A stretch of 45,109 nucleotides of DNA from an uncultured Duncaniella sp. (GCA_910584825.1 CAJUCI010000021.1:1-45109); one strand, 5' to 3'; shown: positions 31,586 through 41,583, counted from the stretch's first letter. Numbers and translations are program-made. The notes: generated by a model from the letters alone, not told the origin.

Positions 31586-33529
31586 TTATTGATTAATCAT
31601 TTCGTTGACTTCGCGAGTCAATTCGGCTGCAAAGTTAGCAATTTTCATCGAACCTTTATCACCTTCGCCCTGTTTTCTTACGGAAATTTCACCATTTTCG
31701 GCTTCTTTTTCGCCTACGATGAGCATATAGGGGATGCGTTTGAGTTCGTTGTCGCGGATTTTCTTGCCTATCTTCTCGTTACGGTCGTCTACCTGGGTGC
31801 GGATGTCCTGAGCGTTGAGCTGGCGGGCAACCTCGTAGGCGTAGTCGTTAAATTTCTCGGAGATGGGGAGCACGACGGCCTGCTCGGGGGCGAGCCAGAG
31901 GGGGAAGCGGCCGGCGGTGTGCTCGAGAAGCACGGCTACGAAACGCTCCATCGAGCCGAAGGGGGCGCGGTGAATCATGACGGGGCGGTGCTTCTGGTTG
32001 TCGCTGCCGGTGTATTCGAGCTGGAAGCGTTCGGGCAGGTTGTAGTCGACCTGGATGGTGCCGAGCTGCCAGCGGCGGCCGAGGGCGTCCTTGACCATGA
32101 AGTCGAGCTTGGGGCCGTAGAATGCTGCCTCGCCAAGCTCGGTGCGGGCCTTGAGGCCCTTCTCGGCGCAGGCGTCGATGATGGCCTGCTCGGCAAGGTG
32201 CCAGTTCTCGTCCGAGCCGATGTATTTCTCCTTGTGCTCGGGGTCGCGGAGCGATATCTGGGCCTCGAAGTTGTCAAACTTGAGAGCCTTGAAGATGTAG
32301 AAGATGATGTCCATCACCTTGAGGAACTCGCCCTTAATCTGGTCGGGGGCGCAGTAGATGTGGGCATCGTCCTGCGTAAAGCCGCGCACGCGTGTCAGGC
32401 CGTGGAGCTCGCCGCTCTGCTCGTAGCGGTAGACTGTGCCGAACTCGGCCAGGCGCAGGGGCAGGTCGCGGTAGCTGCGGGGCAGCGCGCGGAATATCTC
32501 GCAGTGGTGGGGGCAGTTCATGGGCTTGAGCAGATACTCTTCGCCCTCCTCGGGGGTATGGATGGGCTGGAAGGAGTCCTTGCCATACTTGGCGTAGTGG
32601 CCTGAGGTGACGTAGAGGTTCTTGTTGCCGATATGCGGGGTGATTACCTGCTGGTAGCCATACTGTTTCTGAATCTTGCGGAGGAACTGCTCGAGGCGGT
32701 CACGCAGGGCTGTGCCCTTGGGGAGCCAGAGGGGCAGGCCGGCGCCGACGTTCTGCGAGAAGGCGAAAAGCTCCATCTCCTTGCCGAGCTTGCGGTGGTC
32801 ACGCTTCTTGGCCTCCTCGAGGAGGGTGAGATACTCGTCGAGCATCTTCTTCTTGGGGAAGGTGATGCCGTAGACGCGCACGAGCTGCTTGCGCTTCTCG
32901 TCGCCGCGCCAGAAGGCTCCGGCGAGCGATGTGACCTTGACGGCCTTGATGGGGGCGGTATTGGGGATGTGCGGGCCGCGGCAGAGGTCGGTAAACGAGC
33001 CTTGCGTATAGGTGGTGATGTGGCCGTCCTCCAGCTCGGAGATGAGCTCGCACTTGTATTCCTCGCCACGGTCGCCGAAGAGCTTGAGGGCGTCGGCCTT
33101 CGAGATGTCAGCGCGCACGATGGGCTGCTTCTCCTGGGCCAGCTCGAGCATCTTCTTCTCGATTTTGGCGAAGTCGGCCGCGGTGAGCTGGTTGTCACCC
33201 GGGTCGATGTCGTAATAGAAACCGTTTTCGATAGCGGGACCGATGCCGAACTTCACGCCGGGATACAACTCCTGGAGAGCTTCGGCAAGCAGGTGGGCCG
33301 ACGAGTGCCAGAAGGCGTGCTTGCCTTCGGGGTCCTCCCACTTGTGCAGACGCAGTGTCGCGTCCTCGGTGACGGGACGGCTGAGGTCCCATTCTTTGTC
33401 ATTGACTGTGGCGGCGAGCACGTCGCGGGCCAGCTGTGACGACAGGCTTTCGGCTATCTGCAGAGGGGTGATGCCGCTCTCGTACTGCTTGACGCTGCCG
33501 TCGGGGAATGTAATGTTGATTGATGCCAT
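31586..33529 (-). CDS. thrS: Threonyl-tRNA synthetase
   Basis: A 647-residue class II synthetase. TGS domain (1-62), editing domain with HSSAHLLAEAL (about 75-85), catalytic core with the zinc Cys in MNCPHHCEIF, motif 2 (FGTVYRYEQSGELHGLTRVRG region) and the C-terminal anticodon domain (VVLPISEKFNDYAYEVARQL). Full length compared with E. coli (642). First gene of the translation operon, divergent from dnaG with interlocked promoters. Confidence 0.98.
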   Translation of the reverse strand: MASINITFPDGSVKQYESGITPLQIAESLSSQLARDVLAATVNDKEWDLSRPVTEDATLRLHKWEDPEGKHAFWHSSAHLLAEALQELYPGVKFGIGPAIENGFYYDIDPGDNQLTAADFAKIEKKMLELAQEKQPIVRADISKADALKLFGDRGEEYKCELISELEDGHITTYTQGSFTDLCRGPHIPNTAPIKAVKVTSLAGAFWRGDEKRKQLVRVYGITFPKKKMLDEYLTLLEEAKKRDHRKLGKEMELFAFSQNVGAGLPLWLPKGTALRDRLEQFLRKIQKQYGYQQVITPHIGNKNLYVTSGHYAKYGKDSFQPIHTPEEGEEYLLKPMNCPHHCEIFRALPRSYRDLPLRLAEFGTVYRYEQSGELHGLTRVRGFTQDDAHIYCAPDQIKGEFLKVMDIIFYIFKALKFDNFEAQISLRDPEHKEKYIGSDENWHLAEQAIIDACAEKGLKARTELGEAAFYGPKLDFMVKDALGRRWQLGTIQVDYNLPERFQLEYTGSDNQKHRPVMIHRAPFGSMERFVAVLLEHTAGRFPLWLAPEQAVVLPISEKFNDYAYEVARQLNAQDIRTQVDDRNEKIGKKIRDNELKRIPYMLIVGEKEAENGEISVRKQGEGDKGSMKIANFAAELTREVNEMINQ

Positions 33530-33582
33530 TATATAATATATGTGGTGGGAGCCATACGGACGACTCCCCGCCGTTTATTCAG

Positions 33583-33614
33583 TTTGCAAAGGTATAAAAT
33601 TTTCCCTAACTTTG
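33583..33614 (+). promoter_or_regulatory. dnaG promoter
   Basis: TTTG at 33583-33586, a 20-nt spacer, TAACTTTG at 33607-33614. Good consensus match, 44 nt before the dnaG start codon. The spacer contains the thrS -7 box on the other strand. Confidence 0.75.
33587..33594 (-). promoter_or_regulatory. thrS operon promoter (-7 box)
   Basis: TACCTTTG on the - strand, 58 nt before the thrS start. It directly abuts the TTTG -33 element of the divergent dnaG promoter. No -33 of its own is clear. Confidence 0.6.
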
Positions 33615-33657
33615 TGCTAATTTCGGATCAATAAAGTGACCGCCCCGGGCTAATAAT

Positions 33658-35871
33658 ATGAAGAAAATCAACAGTGCAACCGTCCAGCGTATCCTTGATG
33701 CCACCGACATCGTGGAGGTGGTGAGCGATTTCGTGTCGCTCAAACGCAAGGGTGCCAACTACTGGGGCCTGTGCCCGTTTCACAACGACCGTTCTCCGTC
33801 GTTCTCCGTCTCCAAGTCGCGCGGGCTGTGCAAATGCTTCAGCTGCGGCGAGGGAGGAAGTGCCGTGGGATTTCTCATGAAGCTCGAGCACCTGGGCTAT
33901 TACGACGCCCTGCGCTACCTGGCCAGGAAGTACAATATCGAGGTGGAGGAGCGCGAGATGACTCCCGAGGAGGAACGCAAGGAGGCTGCGCGCGACAATA
34001 TGTTTGCCGTCAACGAGTTTGCCATGCGCCACTTCGAGAAGACCCTCACCGCTACCGACGAGGGGCGCGACGTGGGCCTGAGCTATTTCCGCCACCGCGG
34101 CATCAACGAGCAGATGCTCGAGAAGTTCCACCTGGGCTACGCGCTCGACGGCCGTGACAACCTCTACCGCACCGCCCTGGAGCGCGGCTACAGCGAGGAA
34201 TACCTTATGTCGACCGGCCTGTGCACGCGCACCGACGACGGGCGCGTCTACGACCGTTTCCGCGGACGTGTCATCTATCCTATCCACACCCTGTCGGGCA
34301 AGGTGGTGGCCTTCGGAGGCCGCACTCTGCGCTCCGACAAGACGATGGCCAAGTATGTCAACTCGCCCGAGAGCGACATCTACTCCAAGCGTCGCGAGCT
34401 TTACGGCATGTTTCAGGCCAAGCAGGCCATTGCCAAGGCGGGCAAGTGCATAATCGTCGAGGGCTACATGGATGTCATATCCATGCACCAGTCGGGCATA
34501 TGCAACGTGGTGGCCTCGTCGGGCACCGCTCTCACCGTCGAGCAGGTGCGCATCATCAAGCGTTTCACCAACGACGTCACCCTCATCTATGACGCCGACG
34601 CCGCCGGCATCAAGGCGTCGCTGCGAGGCATAGAGCTGCTGCTGCAGGACGGCATGGACATCAAGGTGCTTCTCCTGCCGCCGGGCGAGGACCCCGACTC
34701 TTTCGCCCAGAGCCACAGCTCGACCGAGGTCGAGGAGTTCATCAAGGCCAACGAGACCGACTTTATCACCTTCATGGCGCGAATACTCCTCGACGGCGCG
34801 GGTGACGACCCCACGCGGCGCGCCAATGCAATCACGCGCATAGTGCGCACCATCGCGCTCATACCCAACGAAATCACCCGCAGCGTCTATGTCCAGGAGT
34901 GCTCGCGCATACTCTTCATTTCGGAGGATGTGCTGCAGCGTCAGGTGGGGAAGTTCTACAACGAGTTCGCGCTCAAGTCGCGCGAGGAGCGTCAGCGCGA
35001 GGAGTCGTTCACGGCCTATCCCGACACCCCTGCGGCTCCGGCAGAGGAGGGCGGGCAGGGTGAGAACGCCACAGGCTCCGACGGGTCTACCGCCACGGCC
35101 ACCGACGCCACTCCGGCCCACCCCTACGCCCGATTCATGCGCCAATATGAGATGGCTCTGATGCAGTTGGTGGCCCGCTACGGCAACTTTGCCTTCGCCG
35201 AGGGTATCGACGAGGAGGGCAACGCTGTGCCGATGACGGTGCTGGAGTATATCGACTCCGAGCTGCAGGGCGACAGCATCGAGCTGACCAATGCCGACCT
35301 GAGGCATTTCCTCGACACGGCGCGACGTCTGAGCATCGACGGATGGGAGGAGGGGTATGCCCGCGAGCAGCAGAGACTGGCGCAGGTGCGCACGGAGGCG
35401 TTTCAGGCGGGGGTGGAGGAGATTCGCTCCAAGGCTACCGACCTGGGGAGCATCACGGCAATGGAGCGCGCGCTCAACGAGCGAATAGATGCCGAATACG
35501 CTTCGGCCCTTGAGGATTACAGCGAGGAGTATCTCTCGCGCCGCCTCTGCTCGTCGCCCGACGATGTGGTGCGCAATCTGGCCACGGAGATGGTGATGGA
35601 GCGGCATGTGCTGAGTAAGGTGCATACCAAGTATGCCCACATCGACACGGAGCGCGACCTGCTCGGCGACCTCGTGCCCCGCGCGATACATGAGCTGAAA
35701 GATGCCATACTGGAGACCCGCATACGCGATGCCCGCAGCCGCCTGGCGCAATGTCCGCAGGATAATTTCGAGGCGGTGTTTGCGGTGATGCGTGAACTGA
35801 AAGACCTCGAGACGCTGCGCTCGTCACTCGCCAAGCTTATCGGCGACCGGGTAATCGCACCGAGGAAGTAG
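33658..35871 (+). CDS. dnaG: DNA primase
   Basis: A 737-residue primase. N-terminal CHC2 zinc finger (CPFHND ... CKCFSCGEGG, about 39-62), RNA polymerase core with the Toprim motifs EGYMD (E268) and DADAAG (D312, D314), then a helical C-terminal region that would bind the DnaB helicase. A Gly/Ala/Thr-rich linker (about 455-490) precedes the C-terminal part, making it longer than E. coli DnaG (581). It ends before a convergent susD gene, with a long repeat hairpin between them. Confidence 0.97.
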   Translation: MKKINSATVQRILDATDIVEVVSDFVSLKRKGANYWGLCPFHNDRSPSFSVSKSRGLCKCFSCGEGGSAVGFLMKLEHLGYYDALRYLARKYNIEVEEREMTPEEERKEAARDNMFAVNEFAMRHFEKTLTATDEGRDVGLSYFRHRGINEQMLEKFHLGYALDGRDNLYRTALERGYSEEYLMSTGLCTRTDDGRVYDRFRGRVIYPIHTLSGKVVAFGGRTLRSDKTMAKYVNSPESDIYSKRRELYGMFQAKQAIAKAGKCIIVEGYMDVISMHQSGICNVVASSGTALTVEQVRIIKRFTNDVTLIYDADAAGIKASLRGIELLLQDGMDIKVLLLPPGEDPDSFAQSHSSTEVEEFIKANETDFITFMARILLDGAGDDPTRRANAITRIVRTIALIPNEITRSVYVQECSRILFISEDVLQRQVGKFYNEFALKSREERQREESFTAYPDTPAAPAEEGGQGENATGSDGSTATATDATPAHPYARFMRQYEMALMQLVARYGNFAFAEGIDEEGNAVPMTVLEYIDSELQGDSIELTNADLRHFLDTARRLSIDGWEEGYAREQQRLAQVRTEAFQAGVEEIRSKATDLGSITAMERALNERIDAEYASALEDYSEEYLSRRLCSSPDDVVRNLATEMVMERHVLSKVHTKYAHIDTERDLLGDLVPRAIHELKDAILETRIRDARSRLAQCPQDNFEAVFAVMRELKDLETLRSSLAKLIGDRVIAPRK

Positions 35872-35932
35872 TTCCTATGGTAGATGGAGTAATAGAGTTT
35901 ATAAAGTTAAGGGGATGGGTTGGTAGTCTGAA

Positions 35933-36063
35933 AAGGGGACATAAGGACATAAGGACATAAGAGACAAAAGCGACATAAGTTTATTATTTTTTCGCCTTAC
36001 AACTTAGGGCTTTAATAATAATTTCTTATGTCGCTTTTGTCTCTTATGTCCTTATGTCCCCTT
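35933..36063. repeat. Long hairpin at convergent dnaG/susD ends
   Basis: The left arm 35933-35979 (AAGGGGACATAAGGACATAA, one more GGACATAA unit, then AGACAAAAGCGACATAAG) pairs with the right arm 36025-36063 almost perfectly, the left arm having one extra unit. Same repeat family as 15150-15267. It probably works as a bidirectional terminator. The rest of the 342-nt gap holds a separate terminator and an AT repeat. Confidence 0.88.
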
Positions 36064-36084
36064 CTTGCCTACACATTTAATGAT

Positions 36085-36126
36085 AAAAAAGTCAGGCATC
36101 GGTCACTTGATTGTGGCCGATGCCTG
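36085..36126 (-). terminator. Terminator of the susC-susD operon
   Basis: CAGGCATCGGTCAC (36093-36106) pairs with GTGGCCGATGCCTG (36113-36126); on the - strand the stem is followed by a run of six T (plus 36085-36090). Confidence 0.88.
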
Positions 36127-36152
36127 CGTGTTTATACTCTAAATTCTATTAT

Positions 36153-36180
36153 CTATACTCTATACTTTATACTCTATACT
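36153..36180. repeat. AT repeat identical to that in the rha operon
   Basis: A 28-base CTATACTCTATACTTTATAC-type unit, identical to 10991-11018, in the 3' region of the susD gene. Confidence 0.88.
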
Positions 36181-36213
36181 TAAAAGAATACTCAGAATAG
36201 AATACTTAGAATA

Positions 36214-37986
36214 TTAGAAGTGGAATTCGGGGGAGTCGCCTGAGGGCTTGATGGGGGTGGGGTTGTTCTTGCCCGAGAGAGCGAGGTTGTTGTCAGCCTC
36301 GGTGCCGACGATACACCATGTCATCCACTGGGGAGGTGTGGTGGTGTTCCAACGATAGTTGAGCTGGTGGTTGGTGTTGGGATAAGAACGGATGATGCCC
36401 TTGTTGAGACGCTTGATGTCGAATGTGGCAAGGCCCTCGCCCCAGAACTCTACGCGACGCTGCCACCAAACTTCGTTCTGGAATGCGGTAGCGTAGTCGC
36501 TCTGATATGCCTCGTTGTGTGTGCCGTAGACGTAGTCGGGGTCGCGGAGCTGGGCGAAAGCTGTGAGCAGCTGTATGCCGCGGCCTTCGCTCTGCATGCC
36601 TGCAGCCTCAGCCTCGATGAGAATCATCTCCTCGACACGCATCAGGGGAACTGACACGCAGAAACCGATGTACTGGTTGTCATAACCGGCAGGGCCACCG
36701 ATGGGACGGAACTTGACGGACACACCGCCTACGCCCTGCTTATACTCGGCGCCGATGTTCTTGAACACCATGTTGTCGGGGAAGTCAGAGTTGTGCTCGC
36801 GCACATACTCGATAGCGGCATCCTCGGCAGCAGCGATAGCGGCCTTCTTGGCAGCCTTGGTGGCATCGTCGTCGGTATCCTCGATTTTATTGGCCTTGTA
36901 AGCGGCGTCGAGGTCCTCCTGAATCTTGAAGTCGATGTAGGAATCCTTACGGGCATCGGTTGCAGGGATGGTCTCGAAGAGGTGACGGTCAATGTGGAAG
37001 GGATAACCATAGTTGGAAGCGTAACCGCAAGCGTTCTCGGCGGTAAGCTCGGTAATCATCCATGAGCCCCATGACGAGTCGGCATCATTCTTGGTGATGT
37101 TGGCGTCGTCGGCACTGAACTTGGTCGAGAGCATCCACGCGCTGTTGGGGGTATTGAAGCCGGTGGCGCGGTCAGTGTACTCGGCGTTGCTCATAGCGGC
37201 ATAACCGTTCTGAGCGAGCTTGGCATACTTCTCGGCATTAACCCAGTCCTCCATCACGAGATAGGCACGGGCCTTGAGGCCGTAGACTACCGACTGGTCA
37301 GGAGTAGTGTTGTCGGGGCGGCTGTAGTTGGCAAGTTCCCTCTCGGCGAAGTCGAGGTCGCTGAGGATGAACGCCCACATGTCGCGGTTGGTGGCACGGG
37401 GGTTGTTGTATGACTCGGCGATTGAGGTCTTCTCGGTGATGATAGGCACGGTGGGAGCCTCGGGGTTGATGCCGTAGGTCTCGGGGGCATACATGCGGGC
37501 GAGGTCCATGTAGTAGAACGCACGCATGGCATGTGCAATACCGGCATAAATCCTGTTCTCCTCGTCGGCAGGTTCGTCGCCTGTAATCTGGAGGGTGTTG
37601 TTACAGTTCTTAATCCAGCCGTAGTAGTATTTCCAGGGCATCTGGCACTTTGCGTAGCCCGGGCCGAGACCCGTACCGCAGAACTCCCATGTGGTGTACC
37701 AGTTGCTGTCGGCATCGGCGTTGACCATATCCATACCCTGGGTGTCACGGAAGAGGATGGTGGTGGTGTAACCGAAGTCATCGGCATCGGTATCGTTGGG
37801 TGAATAGATAAACTGGCCGGTCATGCCGCTGGTGATACCTGTGGCAACCTTCTCTGCCGAGCCGGGGGCTTTGTCCAACTGACCCTGTGTGACTGTAGAG
37901 GTAGCGGGGTCAATCTCCTCGATACAGCCGGTGGCGAGAAGAGCCACAGCTGCGAAAGGAATATAGAGAAATTTCATCTTGTTCAT
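36214..37986 (-). CDS. SusD/RagB-type outer-membrane glycan-binding lipoprotein
   Basis: A 590-residue lipoprotein with lipobox LATG-C21 followed by IEEID, an acidic stretch like the Bacteroidetes surface-export signal. SusD TPR-like helices are visible (IYAGIAHAMRAFYYMDLARM, VYGLKARAYLVMEDWVNAEK) and the C-terminal SusD pattern (RRVEFWGEGLATFDIKRLNK). It caps the partner SusC barrel and binds the glycan. 12 nt after the susC stop, so co-transcribed. No glycosidase adjoins, so the substrate is unknown. Confidence 0.95.
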   Translation of the reverse strand: MNKMKFLYIPFAAVALLATGCIEEIDPATSTVTQGQLDKAPGSAEKVATGITSGMTGQFIYSPNDTDADDFGYTTTILFRDTQGMDMVNADADSNWYTTWEFCGTGLGPGYAKCQMPWKYYYGWIKNCNNTLQITGDEPADEENRIYAGIAHAMRAFYYMDLARMYAPETYGINPEAPTVPIITEKTSIAESYNNPRATNRDMWAFILSDLDFAERELANYSRPDNTTPDQSVVYGLKARAYLVMEDWVNAEKYAKLAQNGYAAMSNAEYTDRATGFNTPNSAWMLSTKFSADDANITKNDADSSWGSWMITELTAENACGYASNYGYPFHIDRHLFETIPATDARKDSYIDFKIQEDLDAAYKANKIEDTDDDATKAAKKAAIAAAEDAAIEYVREHNSDFPDNMVFKNIGAEYKQGVGGVSVKFRPIGGPAGYDNQYIGFCVSVPLMRVEEMILIEAEAAGMQSEGRGIQLLTAFAQLRDPDYVYGTHNEAYQSDYATAFQNEVWWQRRVEFWGEGLATFDIKRLNKGIIRSYPNTNHQLNYRWNTTTPPQWMTWCIVGTEADNNLALSGKNNPTPIKPSGDSPEFHF

Positions 37987-37998
37987 GAGTCGAATAGA

Positions 37999-40900
37999 TT
38001 AGAAGTTAACCTGAATACCGCCTGAGATATTGCGAATGGGGTTGTAAGCCGACACGCTTGCTGCCGAGGTGTAGGAGTAGCGGGGGTCGAAGCCCTTGCG
38101 CTTTGACCAGTAGCAGAGGTTCTCGCCCTGGACGTAAACGCGCACGCCTGTAATCTCCTTCCAGAACTTGGGAAGGGTGTAGCCTACGTTGAACGATGCG
38201 AAGTTGAGATAGCTTGCATCGGTGAGGAAGCGGTTGGATTTATACACGGTATAGTCATCGTGATACTGCCAGCGGGGCAGGTCGCTCGAGGTGTTGGTGG
38301 GCGACCATGACTTGACCCAGTCCTTGTGCCAGTTGCTGCCATCGGGACCGTTTGTCGGGTCCATATAACCCATGTAACGGGTATCGAACATCTTGCCGCC
38401 AATCTGATAGTCAAATGCGAGTGACATATCCACGGGACCTACCTTGAGGGTGGTGCTGAAACCGCCGTAGAGCTTGGGCAGACATGAGCCCTGAACATAC
38501 TTGGTAGCATTGTTGGGGTCGGTGGTGGTGAGGTCACGCTTTGAGCCGGGACGGTTGGTCACCGATACGGTCTGGCCTTTAGAGTTAACCGAGCAGAGGT
38601 CAGAATCCATCCAATAGAGCTGTTCGCCATCCTCGGTGAGGCCGGCAACCTCGGGCATGAAGAGCTCGTACATCGAGCTGCCCTCGGCATACCATGACGA
38701 TACGGTGCGGCTTGCGTCAGCCTGGGTGAAGCCGCCAAGGTCGCGAATCTTCGACTCGGGGAGCTTGAGGATGCGGTTCTGGTTGTGGGTGAAGTTGAGG
38801 TTGATGTCCCAGCTTACGAGCTTGTTGCGGATGATGCCGCCGTTGAGCTGAACCTCGACACCTGTGTTGCGGATGTCGCCGATGTTGTCAAAGTAACCGC
38901 GTGCACCCATCGCCTCGGGGATTGAGAGAAAGAAGAGGAGGTCAGTGGTCTTCTTGTTGTAGAAGTCGATGCTACCGTTGAGGCGGTTGCCGAAGAGGCC
39001 GAACTCGAGGCCGATGTTGAGGTTGGTAGTGGTCTCCCAGGTGATGTCCTCGTTACCGAACTGACTGAATGAGGGAGCCATGTCGGTGGCCGATGAGGGT
39101 TCGATGGTGTAGGTGTTCACATAGTTCCAGTTACCGATGTTATCGTTACCCTGCTGGCCGATAGAAGCCTTGAACTTGAGCATGTTAATCCAAGACTTGT
39201 CCTGGAGGAAGTCCTTGTTGATGAGCCATGCGCCGCCGACCGACCAGAAGTTACCCCAACGGTGGTCCTTGGCGAAGCGTGAGGAGGCGTCACGACGATA
39301 TGACACGCTACCGAAGTATTTGCCGTCATAGTCATACTGACCGCTGAGGAAGTAACCCTCGACGTTGTAGGCTGTCTTGTAGCCGGCCGATGTCATCTTG
39401 GTGGCAAAGGCATTGATTTCCTGAATGTCAGGCGAGAATCCGCCGGTGGCAGTAGCAGAGAGATAGTTGGTAGTGGTCTTGTAGTATTCGTGACCAATCA
39501 TGGCGTTGACGCTGTGCAGGCCGAAGGTGTTGGTGTAGGTAAGGGTCTGCACGTTGTTGGTGCGGAGCGACTCGGTGGTCTCCTTCTGCAGACGGCCGTT
39601 CACGTTGGTCGAGGGGCCGAAATATGGGTTGTCATAGATGCCCTTGCGGGTGTTGCCCCATATAACGTTGCTCGAGATGTTGGCCTTGAGCCAGGGGGTC
39701 AGGATGAAGTCGGCGGTGAAGGTACCGTTGAACTGGTTGCCATGCTGCGAATTGTCATTGTAGCGGTTGGCACCGAGGGGGTTGTTGTTAGACATGAACG
39801 GACGGTTGAGGTTACCGCTACCGGGAATGTTGCCGTAACCGTTCACTCGGTTACCCACACCGAAGTCGTAAAGCTGACCGTGCTCGTTGCTCATGATGTA
39901 GGGGTTGCCGTTGGCATCAACGCCGCGCACATACACGGGGAAGACAGGGGCGATGCTGTTGCAGAAGTACATGAGGTTGGTACCGCCGAGTGACTGGTCC
40001 ATGTTGGGGTTGGACTCGGTCTCAGAGTGGAGATAAGCCACGTTGGCACCGAGCTTCATCCAGGGCTTGGCCTGATAGTCAGCCTTCACGCGGGCCGAGA
40101 GACGCTTGTAGCTCGAGTATTCGATGATACCGCCCTCATCGAGGTAGCCGACCGATGCGTAGAACGAAGCCTTGTCCGAGCCGCCGTTGACGCTGACATT
40201 GTACTCCTGACGGAGAGCTGTCTTATAGGCGAGGTCGGTCCAGTCGTCGTTGATGAGGTAATACTCCTTGCCGTTAGTCGCGGTATAGGTGCGGCCGAGC
40301 TTGGCGTTGGGGTTGATTCTACCATCAAGGCCCACAACCTGCTCGCCGTTGGGAACATCATAGATAAGATAATTACCAAGGAGTGTCACCATGTTCTTAT
40401 TAGCCCAAGCATTGGCTTTTTCAGAAGTAAGGGCAGATAGTGCGTAGTTGTTGAGGGTAGCGTAGCCGGCCTCGTAATATTCGGCAGGAGTGTCAATCAG
40501 GTCATAGTCCTGGTCAGCGCGGGTGTTGGCACCCCACTTCATGTCAACCGACACCTTGGCGTTCTCAGTGTTGCCTTTCTTTGTAGTGATAATAATCACA
40601 CCGGCAGCACCACGGGCACCGTAAAGGGCGGCGGAAGCAGCATCCTTGAGCACCGAGATTGACTCGATATCGCCCTGAGGGATGTTGGAGAGCGATGCGG
40701 TGTAGGGGGCACCGTCGACGATGATAAGAGGATTGGTCTCGGCATACATCGAGGCGATACCACGGATGTTGATTTTACCGTCGTTAGAGCCGGGGGCACC
40801 GCTCGAGCCACGCATCTGCAGGCCGGGGACTGTTCCGACAAGAGCATCGGCCACGTTGGTGGCAACGCGCTTGTTAAGCTCCTCGGCGTTGACCACTGAG

Positions 40901-41265
40901 GCGGCACCTGTAAAGGCCGACTTCTTGGCTGTACCGAAGGCCACGGCGATAACCTCGTCGAGCTTGTTGTCGCTCTCGAGGGTCACGGACATCTGCTGGC
41001 CGGGAGTGATGTCAAACTCCTGGGTGCGCATGCCCACGTAGGAGACGGAGATTTTCTTGACTGTCGTAGGGAGGAGCATGTCAAAGACTCCGTCGATGTT
41101 AGTTACAGTTCCAATCTGGGTTCCCACCCCCATGACGGTCGCGCCCACCAGGGGCTCGCCGCTGTCCTCGCCAAACACTATACCTGTCACGCGCTGGTTC
41201 TGCTGAGCCAATGCGGTGACGCTCATAGTGATGACGGCCACAAGTAGAAGAAACAGTTTTTTCAT
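37999..41265 (-). CDS. SusC/RagA-type TonB-dependent transporter
   Basis: A 1088-residue outer-membrane transporter. Signal peptide (1-20), carboxypeptidase-regulatory-like domain (about 26-98), TonB-box region, plug (about 115-225; VPGLQMRGSSGAPGSNDGKI, NPLIIVDGAPY, ISVLKDAASAALYGARGAAG) and a beta-barrel ending ISGGIQVNF. Energised by TonB, it imports the glycan captured by the partner SusD. The first 100 residues are strikingly similar to those of the divergent susC at 41871, while the plug and barrel diverge. Probable -7 box at 41449-41456. Confidence 0.96.
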   Translation of the reverse strand: MKKLFLLLVAVITMSVTALAQQNQRVTGIVFGEDSGEPLVGATVMGVGTQIGTVTNIDGVFDMLLPTTVKKISVSYVGMRTQEFDITPGQQMSVTLESDNKLDEVIAVAFGTAKKSAFTGAASVVNAEELNKRVATNVADALVGTVPGLQMRGSSGAPGSNDGKINIRGIASMYAETNPLIIVDGAPYTASLSNIPQGDIESISVLKDAASAALYGARGAAGVIIITTKKGNTENAKVSVDMKWGANTRADQDYDLIDTPAEYYEAGYATLNNYALSALTSEKANAWANKNMVTLLGNYLIYDVPNGEQVVGLDGRINPNAKLGRTYTATNGKEYYLINDDWTDLAYKTALRQEYNVSVNGGSDKASFYASVGYLDEGGIIEYSSYKRLSARVKADYQAKPWMKLGANVAYLHSETESNPNMDQSLGGTNLMYFCNSIAPVFPVYVRGVDANGNPYIMSNEHGQLYDFGVGNRVNGYGNIPGSGNLNRPFMSNNNPLGANRYNDNSQHGNQFNGTFTADFILTPWLKANISSNVIWGNTRKGIYDNPYFGPSTNVNGRLQKETTESLRTNNVQTLTYTNTFGLHSVNAMIGHEYYKTTTNYLSATATGGFSPDIQEINAFATKMTSAGYKTAYNVEGYFLSGQYDYDGKYFGSVSYRRDASSRFAKDHRWGNFWSVGGAWLINKDFLQDKSWINMLKFKASIGQQGNDNIGNWNYVNTYTIEPSSATDMAPSFSQFGNEDITWETTTNLNIGLEFGLFGNRLNGSIDFYNKKTTDLLFFLSIPEAMGARGYFDNIGDIRNTGVEVQLNGGIIRNKLVSWDINLNFTHNQNRILKLPESKIRDLGGFTQADASRTVSSWYAEGSSMYELFMPEVAGLTEDGEQLYWMDSDLCSVNSKGQTVSVTNRPGSKRDLTTTDPNNATKYVQGSCLPKLYGGFSTTLKVGPVDMSLAFDYQIGGKMFDTRYMGYMDPTNGPDGSNWHKDWVKSWSPTNTSSDLPRWQYHDDYTVYKSNRFLTDASYLNFASFNVGYTLPKFWKEITGVRVYVQGENLCYWSKRKGFDPRYSYTSAASVSAYNPIRNISGGIQVNF

Positions 41266-41448
41266 ACTTGAAAAATAAAACCGGTTAATTAATAGAAAAT
41301 GATTGATATATATTAGTCTCGTTTGTAATGTGTCTCGTCATGGGTGAAAAATGCATGTAAGACGCATTATCGGAAGTTGACGAAATGTTAGTGAAAAATA
41401 GTTATGTACCTTTTTGGGCTTTTTTACATTTCACATGTATTACGGTGG

Positions 41449-41456
41449 CAAAAGTA
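41449..41456 (-). promoter_or_regulatory. -7 box for the susC at 37999-41265
   Basis: TACTTTTG on the - strand, giving a leader of about 180 nt. No TTTG at the right distance. Confidence 0.5.
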
Positions 41457-41575
41457 ATACTTTTTAAGGAATGATTTAAAATAAGTTGTGTAAAAATTTG
41501 TTAAAAGGCCAATTTTTAACTTTCAAAATGAAAATTAAAGACCCCTCAAGGCTTACACAATGCCACCGCGCCGAC

Positions 41576-41583
41576 TATGTTTG
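41576..41583 (+). promoter_or_regulatory. -7 box for the susC at 41871 or a leader RNA
   Basis: TATGTTTG on the + strand. The transcript would pass the hairpin at 41698-41730 before reaching the susC start 290 nt downstream. Confidence 0.5.

Noticed and set aside
30911..32605. A 564-codon open frame antisense to infC and thrS
   Set aside because: It runs opposite two intact, well-known genes and gives a low-complexity Leu/Glu/Val protein. A compositional artefact.
33628..35751. A 707-codon open frame antisense to dnaG
   Set aside because: It lies opposite a full-length primase with all motifs; the predicted protein is Val/His/Leu-rich without recognisable domains, as expected from the GC-rich complementary strand.
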